Shown piece after piece: positions 35,681 through 46,457 of a DNA stretch of 64,000 bases. The DNA is from Apophysomyces variabilis. Lineage: Eukaryota; Mucoromycota; Mucoromycetes; Mucorales; Mucoraceae. Position numbers and translations under genes: made by a program. The number at the start of each line of letters is the position of its first letter. Position 1 is the stretch's first letter. A model generated the notes under the pieces. It was not told the DNA's origin, ran no database searches, and saw only the letters and a program-made list of their open reading frames with translations. The DNA is taken from NCBI GenBank assembly GCA_002749535.1, contig MZZL01000408.1, positions 2,310,631 through 2,374,630 of the forward strand. The letters are read 5' to 3'.

Positions 35681-36126
35681 ATTTCCCATTAATCATCAAA
35701 AAAAGGCTTCAGGTATGAAATTTTTCTTCTTGCGTGGGATTCTGGCACGTGAAACGGACCGTTCACTTCCGACATTGGGCGAATTCCCGTTGAGGAGTCT
35801 AGTCACATTGATCCATCACAGAAAGAGAGAAAGCGTCAAGAGAAAGCTAGCTTTATTATATATTGTACTTGTCTAGTGTATAATAACGTATGTTACTTTG
35901 TTAGATGTTTCTTTATGATGGCTTCCTCTCCTTTTTACGCATCGTTAGGTTGAGTCCTTGTCAGTTTCTTTTTGTGCTTTAATCAAAACACCGATCCGAA
36001 AAAAAAATAACAAAGCATCATGGCTGAAGCTGGGTTTACATTTTTCCAGATTTTCCCATCTTTTCTTCGTCTTTATTTTTTTCTTCCCTTTCTTTGAACC
36101 CCTACTTTCTTCCATCGTCCTTCATC
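35681..36126. other. Intergenic, LSC1 promoter
   Basis: About 450 bp with pyrimidine-rich stretches (runs of TTTTC) just before the LSC1 start, as is common for strongly expressed fungal genes. No gene. Confidence 0.45.
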
Positions 36127-37486
36127 ATGTTCTCCAAGTCTGCTTCTATTCTTCGCTCGACTGCATCAGGTACAAGCCTACAGTACATACACATAACAAC
36201 AATTAACCATATCAAAAACAGTCACTCGCCGTACATTCTTCAACAATGGCGGTTATGAGTCCACCGCAAAGAACTTGATGATCAACAAGAACACCAAGGT
36301 TATTTGCCAAGGTTTCACAGGAAAGCAGGTAACCATAGAACATCCTTCGAGAAAATAAAGGACACGATGGACAGGAAGAATAACAAAAAATTTGTTCTAT
36401 AGGGTACTTTCCACTCTCAGCAGGCTATTGAGTATGGTACCAACATGGTCGGTGGTGTTTCCCCCAAGAAGGCTGGTCAGACTCACCTTGGTCTTCCCGT
36501 CTTTGGCTCTGTTCGTGAGGTATGTTCATTTTGTTTGTAAAAAGGAGGAGTAAAGAGACAAAGAGAAAAAGGGAAGAAGGAGGTCTGGGTACATATCCAA
36601 AGAAGACACGCGCCCAACACTTTATTTTATCGTAGGCTGTCCAAGAAGTGAAGCCTGATGCTAGCGTTATCTACGTGCCTCCCCCCGGTGCCGCCGCAGC
36701 TATTTTGGACGCTATTGAAAACGAAGTGCCCTTGATCGTCGCTATCACTGAAGGTATTCCTCAGCATGATATGGTCCGCGTCAAGCAGGCTTTGATGACG
36801 CAGAGCAAGTCGCGTTTGGTCGGTCCCAACTGTCCTGGTATGATCTCTGCTGAACAGTGCAAGATCGGTATCATGCCTGGTTCCATCTTGAAACGTGGTA
36901 AAATCGGTATTGTTTCCCGTTCCGGTACGTTGACCTACGAAGCCGTTAACCAGACCACCGAAACTGGTTTGGGTCAGACCTTGTGTGTCGGTATCGGTGG
37001 TGATCCTTTGAACGGTACCAACTTCATTGACTGTCTCAAGGTGTTCTTGGAAGATAAGGAAACTGAAGGTAATGGGAAAGAAAAGGGAAAAGGATGTGAC
37101 AGAAATTAAATCGAGGAATGAATGCTAGGTATCATTATGATTGGTGAAATCGGTGGTACTGCTGAAGAAGAAGCTGCCGACTTCTTGACCCAATACAACT
37201 TGAGCCGCGAGAAGCCTAAGCCAGTTGTCTCGTTCATTGCTGGTGTGACTGCTCCTCCTGGCCGTCGTATGGGTCATGCTGGTGCCATCATTTCTGGTGG
37301 TAAGGGTGGCGCTCAGGACAAGATCAAGGCTCTGGAGAAGGCTGGTGTTCTCGTCACTCCCTCTCCCGCTGGTTTAGGTATCACTTTGAAGCAGGTAAGA
37401 TGATCAGAAATGAGGGCGCCGTTCTATGACTTTGTCATACTGACCAATGGATAATTTAGGCCATGGTCGATGCTGGTTTGGCTTAG
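36127..37486 (+). CDS. LSC1: Succinyl-CoA ligase alpha subunit
   Basis: Mitochondrial TCA-cycle enzyme that converts succinyl-CoA to succinate with nucleoside triphosphate formation, together with a beta subunit. Six exons, 36127-36169, 36222-36328, 36403-36519, 36636-37068, 37129-37394 and 37460-37486, encode 330 aa, the normal size. The N-terminus [18 protein letters not shown] is a clear mitochondrial targeting sequence. The CoA-binding block [19 protein letters not shown], the [18 protein letters not shown] motif and the active-site histidine in [10 protein letters not shown] (phosphohistidine loop) are intact. Codon use is biased as for high expression. The last exon is only 27 nt. Confidence 0.97.
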
Positions 37487-38133
37487 AAAAGTAAAGAGAT
37501 AGAAAGAAGGAATTAACTGCATGTCATCCATCGTATATAACATTTGTCGTCCATAAAACTTAAACTGACATAAGAAATCAAAAAACGGGAAACAAGCACA
37601 CATTGTTCTTATCTTTCGATCAAACAGCAATCTTGATCCGACGAAAGCTGATTCCAATTCATTGAACGGCGGTGTTGCCAGGAAGAAAGACCCGAGCCAG
37701 TTAACGCGTAGGAGGAATTTTTCTTTCAAAGAATCCGTAACGGCCTTCATATTTTTTTTTTTCCCATGAAGATCATCTTGTTACCAGGGACACTTGCGCA
37801 GGGAACGTGATCGCATAAAATTTGCTTTGGTGATGACAGCGGACAGTTTCTGGATCAAGCTTCTGATACAATAATGTAAAATGATGCCATTGATAGATCA
37901 TCATCCTTCTGACAGAAGTTGTTTACCCTGTTGTTATACCCAAGTTGCGAACAAATAGGTTTCCAATTTGGGTAATGGTTATTGTTCGATAGCCGCAGTA
38001 TGACAAAAATACAATTTCTTTCGAGCCAACTACACATGCGACCCTCATTTCTTCTTCCAAATTTTACGTCTATTTACTTTTATTCTTTGTTTCGTCGTCT
38101 ACGTATAGTACATGTGTAAGATTTTTCTATTTG
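37487..38133. other. Intergenic, convergent genes
   Basis: 3' flanks of LSC1 (+) and the GT2 gene (-), about 650 bp. No gene seen. Confidence 0.5.
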
Positions 38134-40069
38134 TCAAGGCATTTGTGGATTTGGATAGAAAACAATGGAGGTAGGATCCGATGCTCCCTCTGGTTGTCGA
38201 CCGCTTCTGACAGGGTCTAGGAAGAAGATTGCGACATTAAAGGAAATGCCAGCGAGGAGAAGCAGGATCCAGATAATAACCGGCATGGCTTCTTTGATTT
38301 GATTCCATAGGATGCTCTCTCGTTTCCTTTCTGCAGCAGATCTTGCTGTCGTTCCCCATCGAATATCCCATAAGGAGATTAGCGCCCAAAGTTTGGCTGG
38401 CACCAGACCCAAGAGGTAATAAACTGCGTATAGCGGAAAAGCCAGGAATCGGGGGGAGAAGGTGGAGAAGAAGGCGTAAAGTGTCTTGATACTGGCCATA
38501 GCCATCAAGGACGCAAGCCACACTAAGAGGACAAGGGGTACATGGGCCCACAGGATATAAAAAATAGAAAACATCAAGACAAACGGGTAAATGCCTTGGT
38601 AGAATAGTTCAGCTGCCATCCACGGGCTATGCTTGGTCAGACTTTGGATATTCCAAAAGATCTCACGATAGAAACTTTTGGACCACCGTGTCTGCTGTTT
38701 AAACCATCGCAGGAAATGTATAGGCGTTTCAGTCTCACAGAAAGCATGATGTGTGTAAACAACGCTATAACCTGATCTCAGGACTTGGTTTGTAAGGTGC
38801 CTGTAGCAAAAGTAGAAAGAAAAGACCATAAAGTTGCTTAGCCATCGATAGCCCATCTCCTCTCGTATTATATTCAGATCCTAACCTGTCATCACCATAG
38901 GTGCATTCCATACGGAAGAAGCGTTGCGAAATCCAATCATCCAATATTTTGGCTAATACATCGGCACGATACATCCCCATGGGTCCAGAGACACAAGTGA
39001 CACAGCGATTAAAGCTCTGCGCGGCTCGTTCAATATTGAACGCCATCCAATATCGTAAGGAAGACATAAAGGCCAACATACTCTCCGTACTGTTCCAAAT
39101 TCTGACATCGCCCGCTACTGCACCAATATGATCGTGCCAATGCAATGCTTGCTCAAGTTCAAGCATGGCTCTTGGGTCAAATATTGTATCTGAATCCGTG
39201 GTCATGATGGCTTCGCATCCGGCTTCTATCAGGACACGGAAAGCGGTGTACATCGCATGTCGTTTACCCCGGTGTGGTTGCATATAGCATAGGGTCATGC
39301 CCATCTTATTGTCCTTTTTTTCTGAGGACGACGTGCAGGTCGGTACAGGGAGCTGAGGCGCCTCCGATATGACATGCGATAGAACGACGACGTCTTCCCC
39401 AGGAAATATCTTTTCGAAAATGGCTGTCATATCGCGATCCTCTGCTTCGTTTCCATCAATCACTACCACCGTTTTGAAAGTCTCTGGATACTCTAGCCGT
39501 CGTATGGAATCGAGGCATTGACGAAACAGTTCGGGCTCTTCACGATAGCCTACTACCGCCAGGCCGACTGCAGTGGCAATTCGTCCGGGACGGCCGGCCT
39601 GATATTCTTGATGTGATATAGCCGGAAGACTTTTCTTACGGAAGCGACCGAGCGATATGCGATTAAGAGTGGCAAAGAGTAACTGGAAAAGAATAAAGAG
39701 GAGCACCACCATTCCGTAAACACCGAAGGCCCAAAAGGATTTGGAACTGATATGTAAACGCATCCCATAGCCGACAAGGGCAGGTATGACGAAGACGCCA
39801 GAGATAGCAACCGAATATAACAGTTTGACAGGTTTTGTACAAAGCATTGTACAAACATTGAGTAAACAAACCAAAAAAAAACCAAATATTAACAAACAGC
39901 AGCAATGCAGATCAACAGAAAAGGAACCAGCAAAGTGTACAGAGCAAAAGTATACAAATGGGTTTCGCCTCGCTTTGTTTAACATTTTCTTTCTCCACAA
40001 TGCCATCCATAGCCCATGTTTTTGTTGTTCTTTATGTATCGGATAATTATTAAAAACATGTCTGTGCAT
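38134..40069 (-). CDS. Hyaluronan/chitin synthase-like GT2
   Basis: Processive family-2 glycosyltransferase of the plasma membrane, likely to make a cell-wall or capsule polysaccharide. Two exons, 40069-38886 and 38800-38134, encode 616 aa. Several N-terminal hydrophobic helices precede the catalytic domain. The catalytic motifs run in order: VVVIDGNEAED, TTDSDTIFDP (DxD), GPMGMYR, YGDDRHLTN (the general-base Asp region) and QQTRWSKS (QxxRW). At least four C-terminal membrane segments follow. This set and the size match hyaluronan-synthase-like enzymes better than classical large chitin synthases, but the polymer cannot be decided from sequence. The open frame begins at a GTG at 40108, so I take the first ATG (40069); ATGs at 40006 and 39991 are possible. 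Its start lies only 39 nt past the endonuclease V stop. Confidence 0.87.
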
Positions 40070-40108
40070 CGAACTTTTTGGTTGTTCTTTCGGATGGATC
40101 CATTGCAC

Positions 40109-41096
40109 CTATAGTTCATTTGTAGCTTGCTTCTTTTCTCGGATATAGGCTCTGCTGTCCAGATCAGCACGTCGGATGGGTTCTGGTATGCGATAGCGAC
40201 AGGTAGCCAGGACGACGCGGACTGCTGTATCTAAGCTGATGCGGTGGCCTTGGCTTATAAAGACAGGGTTGGGCGCGCTAGTTGATGTCCTTACCGCCGC
40301 GCCATAGACCGTGCCGCTTGTACCGCGCAGGATCAACCGATCGCCGCGTCCTTGCAGTTCCTTCACCAATAGCTTTACATGTGTCATCTGCAATAAGGGC
40401 CCTTCATCATCGATTACCAGGAAATTTTTGGCCACACCAATGGCAGGTAAGTCAGCAAGGACGCCTAAATGGCATGCAATCCCGCATGTTCGAGGATGTA
40501 ATCGTCCATTGCCTATGGATTGAATGAATCTTCTTATCCATTCTCATGTCTTTCTTTTCTTTTCTTTTTTTTTTTTGGGTACCATCTACCAATAATATCT
40601 GCGGGTAAATCTCCGGTCGATCTTGTTTCATTTTGTTAAGTAATTCAAGCAAAGGGTGCACTTCACGAAAAGCAAGGAAACCAGGAATGTAAGGTAAGTG
40701 CAAAGTGGTCTCCAGGTAATCTGTGTATACCACCTTTTTGGAAGGCCAAAGGTGTGTTTGTATTAAACGAAGAAATTCCTTTTAGCTTTTAGTTTCTTTT
40801 TTCTTTACCTCTAGCGTGGGATAAGATAAGACTACCAAACAGGCCACCGCATGCTCATGGTCATTCTGAGGAAAACTCAAGTCGACACCACCAATGTAGG
40901 AAAGACCTTCCAGCGAGACTGTATCAAATGACACTCGGTCATTGTCTTCGATCTGACGCTTGAGGTTGTTTTGTTCACTACATGTTGTATTCATAGCCTA
41001 TAAGTCATGACTGCGTTTGCCGTTTCATTTTGCTATATACGTTGCCCATGCGTTGCGCTGTTCTGCTGAAGGGTCATGGTCGAACGACTGCGCCAT
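40109..41096 (-). CDS. Endonuclease V
   Basis: Nuclease that cleaves next to inosine: deaminated adenine in DNA in bacteria, inosine in RNA for the human enzyme. Four exons, 41096-41041, 40977-40809, 40733-40583 and 40512-40109, encode 259 aa. Family motifs are visible: YIGGVDLSF with the metal-binding Asp51, YIPGFLAFRE with Glu99, the LLVDG loop with Asp125, HPRTCGIACHLGV, GVAKNFL with the conserved Lys, and SQGHRISLDTA near the C-terminus. The first 19 codons join through an acceptor at 40978-40979, inside what would otherwise look like an ATG-started exon. This junction restores the family's N-terminal W-x-x-E-Q-x-x-L-K pattern. The gene runs directly into the GT2 gene downstream. Confidence 0.93.
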
Positions 41097-41669
41097 GGCA
41101 CTTTTCTGTAACGAGCAGATGAAGGTACGTTGCTTTTTTCTTCTACTCTTGTATGCCCGCAGGAAATCCACAGGCAAGTTTGTTGTACTGATAAGCGGGT
41201 GATTTATGCTTGTTGAAGTGGGAGGTTAGAGGGAAACCGTACATTCGCATTGCTCAGCGCGATCGCTTCTTGCAACGCCAAAGGCATGATCCGGGAATTT
41301 GGCTTACCAAAATAGGTAAAGCGACCATTGTTTATTGATCCAGTTGGTTTGAGCCTCTCTCCTTTCTCAGTTTCCTAACTTTGTGTCCGTTTTACAAGTT
41401 TATTCATCTACTTTACAGTATAAGGCGAGTTGATGAAACCATCGACTGTTCTGTTAGGATGGTTAAATTGGAAACTTTCTTCTTGCGGTCAATATCATTG
41501 AGTCAAACCAATCAGGAACTTTCCTTAAGAAGATGTGACTGCGTTTTTAAATCCAATTCAGGCGCCGTCCCTTTTCGTAAAGGGTCTTGCGAGCAGAGCA
41601 GAGCCTTTTCCCCAACCTTGCACTTCTTTTGTCTACCGGGGTTCCCCATTAGTCCCAACTCTTTTCGTC
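41097..41669. other. Intergenic, divergent promoter
   Basis: About 570 bp between endonuclease V (-) and CIA2 (+), so probably a shared bidirectional promoter region. The CIA2 frame is open upstream to 41535 but unlike the family. No gene. Confidence 0.5.
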
Positions 41670-42176
41670 ATGTCTCAGACGCTTATCAACGCCAATCCCA
41701 CCGTTTACAATTCGTCGAAGAATTCCCACCGTTTGGAGACAGTGGACGCTTTTGACGATAGTGTGGACGATCCTATTGACGCTCAAGAAGTGTTCGATCT
41801 AATTCGATCCATATCCGATCCCGAACATCCATTGACACTGGAACAACTCAATGTAACCCAACACGAGCATATTGTAGTGGACGATGTTCGTAATCGTGTA
41901 CTAGTTGAATTTACCCCCACGATTCCCCATTGTTCGATGGCCACTTTGATTGGCCTTTGTATTCGCGTGCGGCTATTGAGAAGTTTGCCAGAACGTTTCA
42001 AGGTGGATATCCGAGTGCGCAAAGGAACACATCAGAGTGAAGTCGCCGTCAACAAGCAGTTGAATGACAAGGAACGTGTGGCTGCTGCATTGGAAAACTC
42101 ACATTTGCTTGAAGTCGTCAATCAATGCTTAGCAACAGCAAGCTTGCGAGGACGTGAAGCTGTGCCCAGTCATTAA
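41670..42176 (+). CDS. CIA2: MIP18-family Fe-S assembly factor CIA2
   Basis: Part of the cytosolic iron-sulfur cluster targeting complex (with Cia1 and Met18/MMS19), which delivers clusters to proteins such as DNA polymerases and helicases. A single exon of 168 codons. The start at 41670 was chosen because family similarity begins at about residue 30 ([15 protein letters not shown]). The MIP18 core is complete: [28 protein letters not shown] with the conserved reactive Cys88, [15 protein letters not shown], and [17 protein letters not shown]. The length matches eukaryotic homologues. It is one of very few intronless genes in the window. Confidence 0.95.
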   Translation: MSQTLINANPTVYNSSKNSHRLETVDAFDDSVDDPIDAQEVFDLIRSISDPEHPLTLEQLNVTQHEHIVVDDVRNRVLVEFTPTIPHCSMATLIGLCIRVRLLRSLPERFKVDIRVRKGTHQSEVAVNKQLNDKERVAAALENSHLLEVVNQCLATASLRGREAVPSH

Positions 42177-42530
42177 TTTCTGTACAGAAGAAAGAGATCA
42201 TTCCCTCTTTACCCTCCCCACCACAACAGCAAAAGGAGTTCTTTTCCATATATCGTTCACTTTGCTGCTTTTTCTTTCTGTTCCATTCCAGTGTTTCTGA
42301 TTTGCTTTTTTCTGTTTGTTTGTTTCTTTCTCCTTTATTCTTTTTCTTCTTCTCTTACTTTGCCATAAATGATATATTACAAAGGAACTACTAAATGCTA
42401 ATGAAATTGTGTTGTGGCAATGTGAAGGAACGTAGTAGAAAAAGGTCTGTTAATAAGCGTGTGGTATACAGGCGAAGGATAAGAGGAACATATGAGAGAG
42501 AGAGGGGGAGGAAACGAAAGACGGTGAAGA
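42177..42530. other. Intergenic, convergent genes
   Basis: 3' flanks of CIA2 (+) and the PAK-like kinase (-); T- and TTTC-rich. No gene seen. Confidence 0.5.
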
Positions 42531-44801
42531 TTAGTCATCATTTGCTTCAGCTTGCCGGACTTGTTCAATGAGTTCAATCATCTCTTCTGTAGTCCCGGCA
42601 GACGATAAGAAAGCGTGCTAAGTAGGGAGAGTCAATGGATGATGATCATTGAGGAAAGAGGAAGTCTTATTTACCTTGGAAAGAGTCTCTGCATCTGGAC
42701 GGTCAAGCGGATTCATCCTAGTACATTGTCGAATAAAGTCTTTGAAATCTTCTGACCATTTGTGTGGTTCTCGTAACGATGGCATGCCATTCGAAGCAAT
42801 CAAAAACAAAGCCTAGAAAGAAAATTTGTGGATGAGAAACGAAGACATGGTTCGTCCTTGCAGAGCTTACTCTTAACGGGGGATGTTCCACATAAGGTGG
42901 TTCGCCTTGTGCCATTTCGATCATCAAGGCACCTAAACCCCAGATATCGGCTTTTGTGTCATACCCTTCTCCTTTAATGACTTCTGGACTCTATGTAGAA
43001 ACACACTTAGAGAACTTTGTTCCTCTTTGTACCCTTTCCAACTGATTTACCATCCAATAAGGGGTACCGACGACGGATGTCCTTTTTGGTTGTTGTTCTG
43101 TTAGCTGGGCACAATAACCAAAATCAGCTAGTATCATTGTCAATCCTCTCGTCGCATTGATTTTTTGTTTCGGATACCTACCCAGCTTCACTTCGCCGTG
43201 TCTGTTAAGTAACACATTGTCACTCCGGATATCTCTATGAATACGTCGGAGACGATGAATCCTGCAAAGTGCCCGCAGAATATCGCGCGCTATTCGTGCA
43301 ATCTGAGATTCTCGTAAGCTTAGACCTTGATCTTGCAGTGTCGACAGTATATCGGCAAGTGCAGCATCCATGCATTCCATGACTATCCAGAGAGTGTCTT
43401 CTGTTTTGTAGCTGGCAATATATTCTACCACGTTGGGGTGGCGGCTCATCTTCATCGTTGTCAACTCACTTCGAATTTTGCTCAATTTTGCTTCTGCTGA
43501 AAGTGGGATTTTTTTGATAGCCACCTAATCGATATCGTTGGAAAAGTCTTCCTTTCTGTTTTGTTCTTATGCTTACAAGTTGATTTGTTGCTATATGCTT
43601 GGCTGCAAACATCGGTCCAGATTCGCCTTCCGCTATCAACACAAAGTCCGAATAGAGATAGCTGGGTTCTGCGGTATCCACAAGATCATCTACATCAAGA
43701 CAAAGGGATGTTTTCCCTCGCTTGCTTAATATACAGTGATCAGCCTTCTATTTTTCCACAATTACCTAAGAAACAGGATTCCAATGAAAGGTGAGTTGTT
43801 GACCTTGAAATGGTGTTGTCGGCTGTGCTGCAAGTGTTAGTCTAAAGAAAAACGTGCATGCATGAATCGTACACTGGTTGCTATCGATGCTTGTTGTTGT
43901 ACCCGATGCGGTGAGCATTGGTAAAGGGACTGGTTTTGATGGTCGTATTGGTAATGAAAATTCTTCCAGGGCAGTCTCAATGTCGTCGTGACATGGATGA
44001 GTCCGGCGTGTGTCTTTGTGTCGCAATGCATCCATCATATGCAGTCGCATCAGGTTCTTGGTTATTTTCGGATTGGCTTTTACTAAATCCTCGGATATTC
44101 CCGAAGCGGCTAATATCGTCTGCCATTCCGGAGGTAATCCAATGAATCCCGCTCCACCAAGATCCACTTGAACGTGGATTTTATGTTGAACATTATACGG
44201 TTTTCCGATGCTGTTTGCAGTTGTTGGTACTGATTTACCATGTTTCCTTGACGTGTGGCAGGAGGTAATTTCTGTAGGTACGAACGAAAGGAAATTGATC
44301 AGTTTGTTTAGTTGGCTTAGTGCTTCGTGTACCCTGAGAAGTTGTGATGGGGGAAGGTACAAGATTAGGGTTGATAAATTTGGTATTGAGGATGTCGTCG
44401 CTTGGTAAGGAAGTTTGCCATACATCCGGTAAACCCTGTATCCAGAAGGCCAAAAAAAAAGAGAGAATAAGCAAAGTGCCCTGTTCACGTGTTTGGCGAT
44501 CCTTGTTTACCATGTATTTTCCGTTCTCTTTATTATACTCCACATGAACGCCGTGTTCAAACTGTGTGGGTTTACCGATATCCATAATTTTGGTACCAAA
44601 TTCTTTCTTCCACTTGGCTGCTTTTGGGTTTAAGCTATTGCTGGATGGACTACTTTGAAAGTAAGTTCGTCCAAGAGTTGACAAAGCTGACGATGATTCG
44701 TACTTTCGTAGAGTATGTTTGACGGTGAGACGTTGTTTTTTGTCGGGCAAATGACATTTTGGTGTTGTTTCACCCGTCGGTGTGGCTAATGAGTTGCCCA
44801 T
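42531..44801 (-). CDS. PAK/Ste20-type kinase with two CRIB motifs
   Basis: Probable p21-activated protein kinase acting downstream of Cdc42/Rac. Nine exons: 44801-44511, 44435-44333, 44271-43804, 43689-43577, 43524-43182, 43127-43051, 42990-42871, 42812-42675, 42617-42531. They encode 579 aa. The N-terminus MGNSLATP fits an N-myristoylation site. Two CRIB motifs follow: IGKPTQFEHGVHV...GLPDVW (about 75-103) and IGKPYNVQHKIHV...GLPPEW (about 153-181); classical PAKs have one. The kinase domain occupies about 300-560, with VAIK Lys329, DFG Asp441, GTPYWMSPEV and ADIWGLG intact. The catalytic loop reads HRDIRSDN, so the usual Ser/Thr-kinase Lys is Arg425, and the glycine loop is weak (GESGPMF). 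No PH domain is seen, unlike Cla4. Activity could be reduced. Confidence 0.88.
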
Positions 44802-46457
44802 GAAGTGAAATAGACAATTGTTGTGAGTTGGTGTAATGAAATGGTATATATGAAAAGAAGAACGAGGAAGAAGGGAAGAAGGAAGAGGAAAAGAAAGAGA
44901 GAGAGGCACACAGAGAAAGAGAAAAGCCCAGCAGCTTCATTAGGAGAGGTACGAACGCCGCTCTGTATTACCCTAACAAACTATCCGTTTTTTCGCACCA
45001 TCATCGTACCGTATAACTTTCGCTATTTGTCATTTGTTGTTGTTACTCTGTTTCTTTTGACTCCATTTTCCCGAATCCAACATTGTTTTCTTTTTCCTTT
45101 TTCTATGCCAATGTTTGGCCGGGGCAAATCCCAGTCCGTCTATTGCCAGGTAAAATAGACTGACCGTAAAGGGCTATAGAAAACGTTGATTCTCCTGAAA
45201 TTACTTTGTTTACCATACTGTATACGAAAGCTGTCTAAATTGCTTTTGTGTCTAATTATCAACGCAGCTGTGTCATCAAAAGAGAAACAACGTTTACCAA
45301 ATGCACTAGTTGCGCATTAAGCTGTCAAGTTTGCTCAAACGCAATAAACATGGGACCTCAATCCATAGGTAGAAAAATGGGTTGATATAGCATAGTAAAA
45401 TCCCAAGAATAATCACTACGTGGAATAGACACATTGTGTTGCGTAGGTTCGGTGGAGAATTTGTAAACATAGGAACTGGATCAGTCAAAACTACATTTGA
45501 TACCCATCATGCTTGCAGAAGAAGCGTGGATAAGTATTACAGAATCGAATTAAAGTGAGCACCTTAGAGCGGTACGTGATGGTACAGTTCAATGGGGGCA
45601 ATACTTTGCTCCAAAATGCTCATTTCGTTAAAGGCTATTGCTCCAAGCAGCAAGATTTTTGGAACAGTTCCGAATCGATTACATTTTCTCTGACCATTTG
45701 CATATAATGATATCGACAGGAGAAAGATCTTTGATACGACAAAACCATACAAATCTAACGTCATAGTCCATATGGATGTGATAGCCTATGAGACCAGGGT
45801 GATTTTGAATCACTTTTGGTTCTATCCTACTTAAAGCCATTGCAGGCTGTCTACGGCTGCAGTTGATCATGTGTCCAACTCGCCAGAACGACCAACACTT
45901 TTTCTCGTCTTTCAGATTGCGTAGCTGAATTTGTTAACCCATCTTGGGCAAATGGTATGGCCAATGACCACACCTTGGCACATGGAGTTGATGCTCTTCA
46001 GACCTGACGGTGTCCTCATTCGTGCACAGCATTATAGAATGAAACCAACAGATGCTATCGAACCAAAGGAAAAGAGTAGGACCATACATTTCCTTCATAT
46101 AAGTATCCCATAAGTGTTGCTCTTAATAAATGAAGCAGTTTTATATCCACCAAAAGCTGGAAAATGTTGTTACGGAAAGGGTTCCTATTGTGGTATACAT
46201 ACCGACTTCTCTTCAGATATGGATACTCATTGTTTCCTTTATGACAACAACAACAACGAAGAAAAGGATGGCGTTCCTGATACGAACAGATCTGATTCCC
46301 GAGTATACAGAAAGAGAGAAGTCTCAACCAAAGTGTAACATCTCTTTTGCGAGCCCAAATTTTTTTGTGTCTCAAACTCATTTAAACTCCCAAGTTTGGG
46401 TTTTTTTTTCACTTCCCTATCTTTTTTCCTTTACCTCATTCTGCACGAATTTCCGTA
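44802..46457. other. Divergent intergenic region
   Basis: About 1.65 kb between the kinase (-) and PAN3 (+). A minus-strand frame at 45870-45679 looks mildly protein-like (63 codons) but has no motif or exon partners. Nothing supported. Confidence 0.4.

Noticed and set aside
43825..43857. A 33-nt GT-AG segment in the kinase linker that could be an intron
   Set aside because: It is shorter than any other intron here and a multiple of three, so reading it as coding keeps the frame.
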